NCBI RefSeq assembly: GCF_002245625.1
Contig: NZ_NOIG01000008.1
Location: 1-64,000, forward strand
Origin: Acidovorax kalamii
GTDB lineage: Bacteria > Pseudomonadota > Gammaproteobacteria > Burkholderiales > Burkholderiaceae_C
DNA: 64,000 bases
Reading direction: 5' to 3'
Every line of letters starts with the position of its first letter. The first letter of the stretch is position 1. The notes beneath the pieces are model-generated. The model did not search any database, was not told where the DNA came from, and worked only from the letters and a program-made list of their open reading frames with translations. Positions 63,523-64,000 of the stretch are shown piece by piece. A program made the translations under genes and the position numbers.

Positions 63523-64000
63523 TCAGGGCGCGGCGACCTGGATCACCCCACCCCCAAGGCACACCTCCCCGTCATACAGCACCGCACTCTGTCCGGGGGT
63601 CACCGCCCACTGGGCCTCGGGGAAACGGAGGGCGAAGCCGTCGGGCGCGGCCTCCAGGGTGCAGGCCGCATCCTGCTGGCGGTAACGTGTCTTGGCAGCA
63701 TAGGCGCCCGGTACGGGTGCTTGGCCAGCGCACCAGCTCACATCCTGCGCCACCAGGTGGTGCGACAGCAGCCAGGGGTGGTCATGCCCCTGGACCACGC
63801 GCAGCGTGTTCTTTTCCAGGTCCTTGCGTGCGACAAACCACGGCTCGTGCGCGCCGCCACCACGTTGCGCCCCTTTTTCCTTCACCCCCCCAATGCCCAG
63901 GCCCTGGCGCTGGCCCAGGGTGTAGAAGGAGAGGCCCACATGCTGGCCCAGCTTGCGGCCCCGGTCGTCCAGGATGGGGCCGGGCGCGTGGCTGATGTAG
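63523..64000 (-). CDS. mnmA: tRNA-specific 2-thiouridylase MnmA, C-terminal part
   Basis: The gene runs off the right end; about 158 C-terminal residues are present. The segment [21 protein letters not shown] is the signature of MnmA, and the ending beta-barrel with [20 protein letters not shown] and LGGGVIQ is typical. MnmA thiolates U34 of the tRNAs for Lys, Glu and Gln. The catalytic N-terminal domain lies outside the window. It is upstream of the cellulose operon on the same strand, with a 308-bp gap, so not obviously cotranscribed. Confidence 0.95.
   Translation of the reverse strand, partial: YISHAPGPILDDRGRKLGQHVGLSFYTLGQRQGLGIGGVKEKGAQRGGGAHEPWFVARKDLEKNTLRVVQGHDHPWLLSHHLVAQDVSWCAGQAPVPGAYAAKTRYRQQDAACTLEAAPDGFALRFPEAQWAVTPGQSAVLYDGEVCLGGGVIQVAAP

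Noticed and set aside
1-64000. tRNA genes, rRNA genes, CRISPR arrays, insertion sequences or prophage
   Set aside because: I saw no T-arm GTTCRANNC contexts with a plausible cloverleaf, no regularly spaced repeats, and no transposase, integrase or phage gene.

Overview
The window is GC-rich chromosomal DNA that looks like a member of the Comamonadaceae (order Burkholderiales), most likely Acidovorax or a close relative. The evidence is the betaproteobacterial gene order (LysM protein-dprA facing def-lipoprotein-fmt; yajC-secD-secF followed by a DUF1631 gene; uvrA near an MFS gene and ssb), a Bug-family solute-binding protein, and a set of short AT-rich intergenic repeats built around TTGATAGCTA. 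I see no rRNA, tRNA, CRISPR array, insertion sequence or prophage.

Layout. 1-690 is the 3' end of a probable DUF3482 protein. 766-7657 is a minus-strand run: DUF2339 membrane protein, DUF3999 protein, MFS transporter and a small secreted protein. 8045-12294 is an AsnC/Lrp regulator divergent from a single-chain indolepyruvate ferredoxin oxidoreductase. 12596-18287 is yajC-secD-secF-DUF1631. 18359-20832 (minus) is dprA and a LysM protein, facing def, a BamE-like lipoprotein, fmt, azlC and azlD (21032-24234, largely translationally coupled). 24312-27958 holds pgk, two coupled lipoproteins (one FlgO-like) and pyrF. 28008-31039 is a LysR regulator with a Bug solute-binding protein and a coupled zinc carboxypeptidase-like enzyme. 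31178-33856 is a thioesterase and a chemoreceptor. 33907-38239 is an alcohol/aldehyde module: aldehyde dehydrogenase plus DUF779 protein, facing a sigma-54 activator, with sigma-54 promoter matches on both strands between them. 38272-41611 is an EnvZ/OmpR-like pair and a secreted alpha/beta hydrolase. 41679-48398 is uvrA, an AraC regulator, a small protein, an MFS transporter and ssb. 48739-52154 is a membrane protein, a Bax inhibitor-1 protein and a large internally duplicated lipoprotein. 52315-63214 (minus) is a bacterial cellulose synthase operon, bcsD-bcsP/R-bcsQ-bcsA-bcsB-bcsC. The window closes with the 3' part of mnmA.

The most striking signal that gene calling does not explain is a family of 50-65 bp repeats. 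I found nine copies, plus one weaker fragment. Every copy lies in the same orientation as the gene it follows; eight lie at or just past that gene's stop codon, and five of the seven convergent gene junctions in the window carry one. Three copies overlap a stop codon (MCP, the sigma-54 activator together with the facing histidine kinase, and UvrA), a fourth reaches that of the AsnC regulator, and one has been absorbed in frame into fmt.

The second theme is cellulose export. The operon has bcsD and a Pro/Ala-rich BcsR-like protein but no bcsZ in the usual place, BcsC carries a roughly 220-residue low-complexity linker, and an unknown duplicated lipoprotein is encoded tail-to-tail with bcsC.
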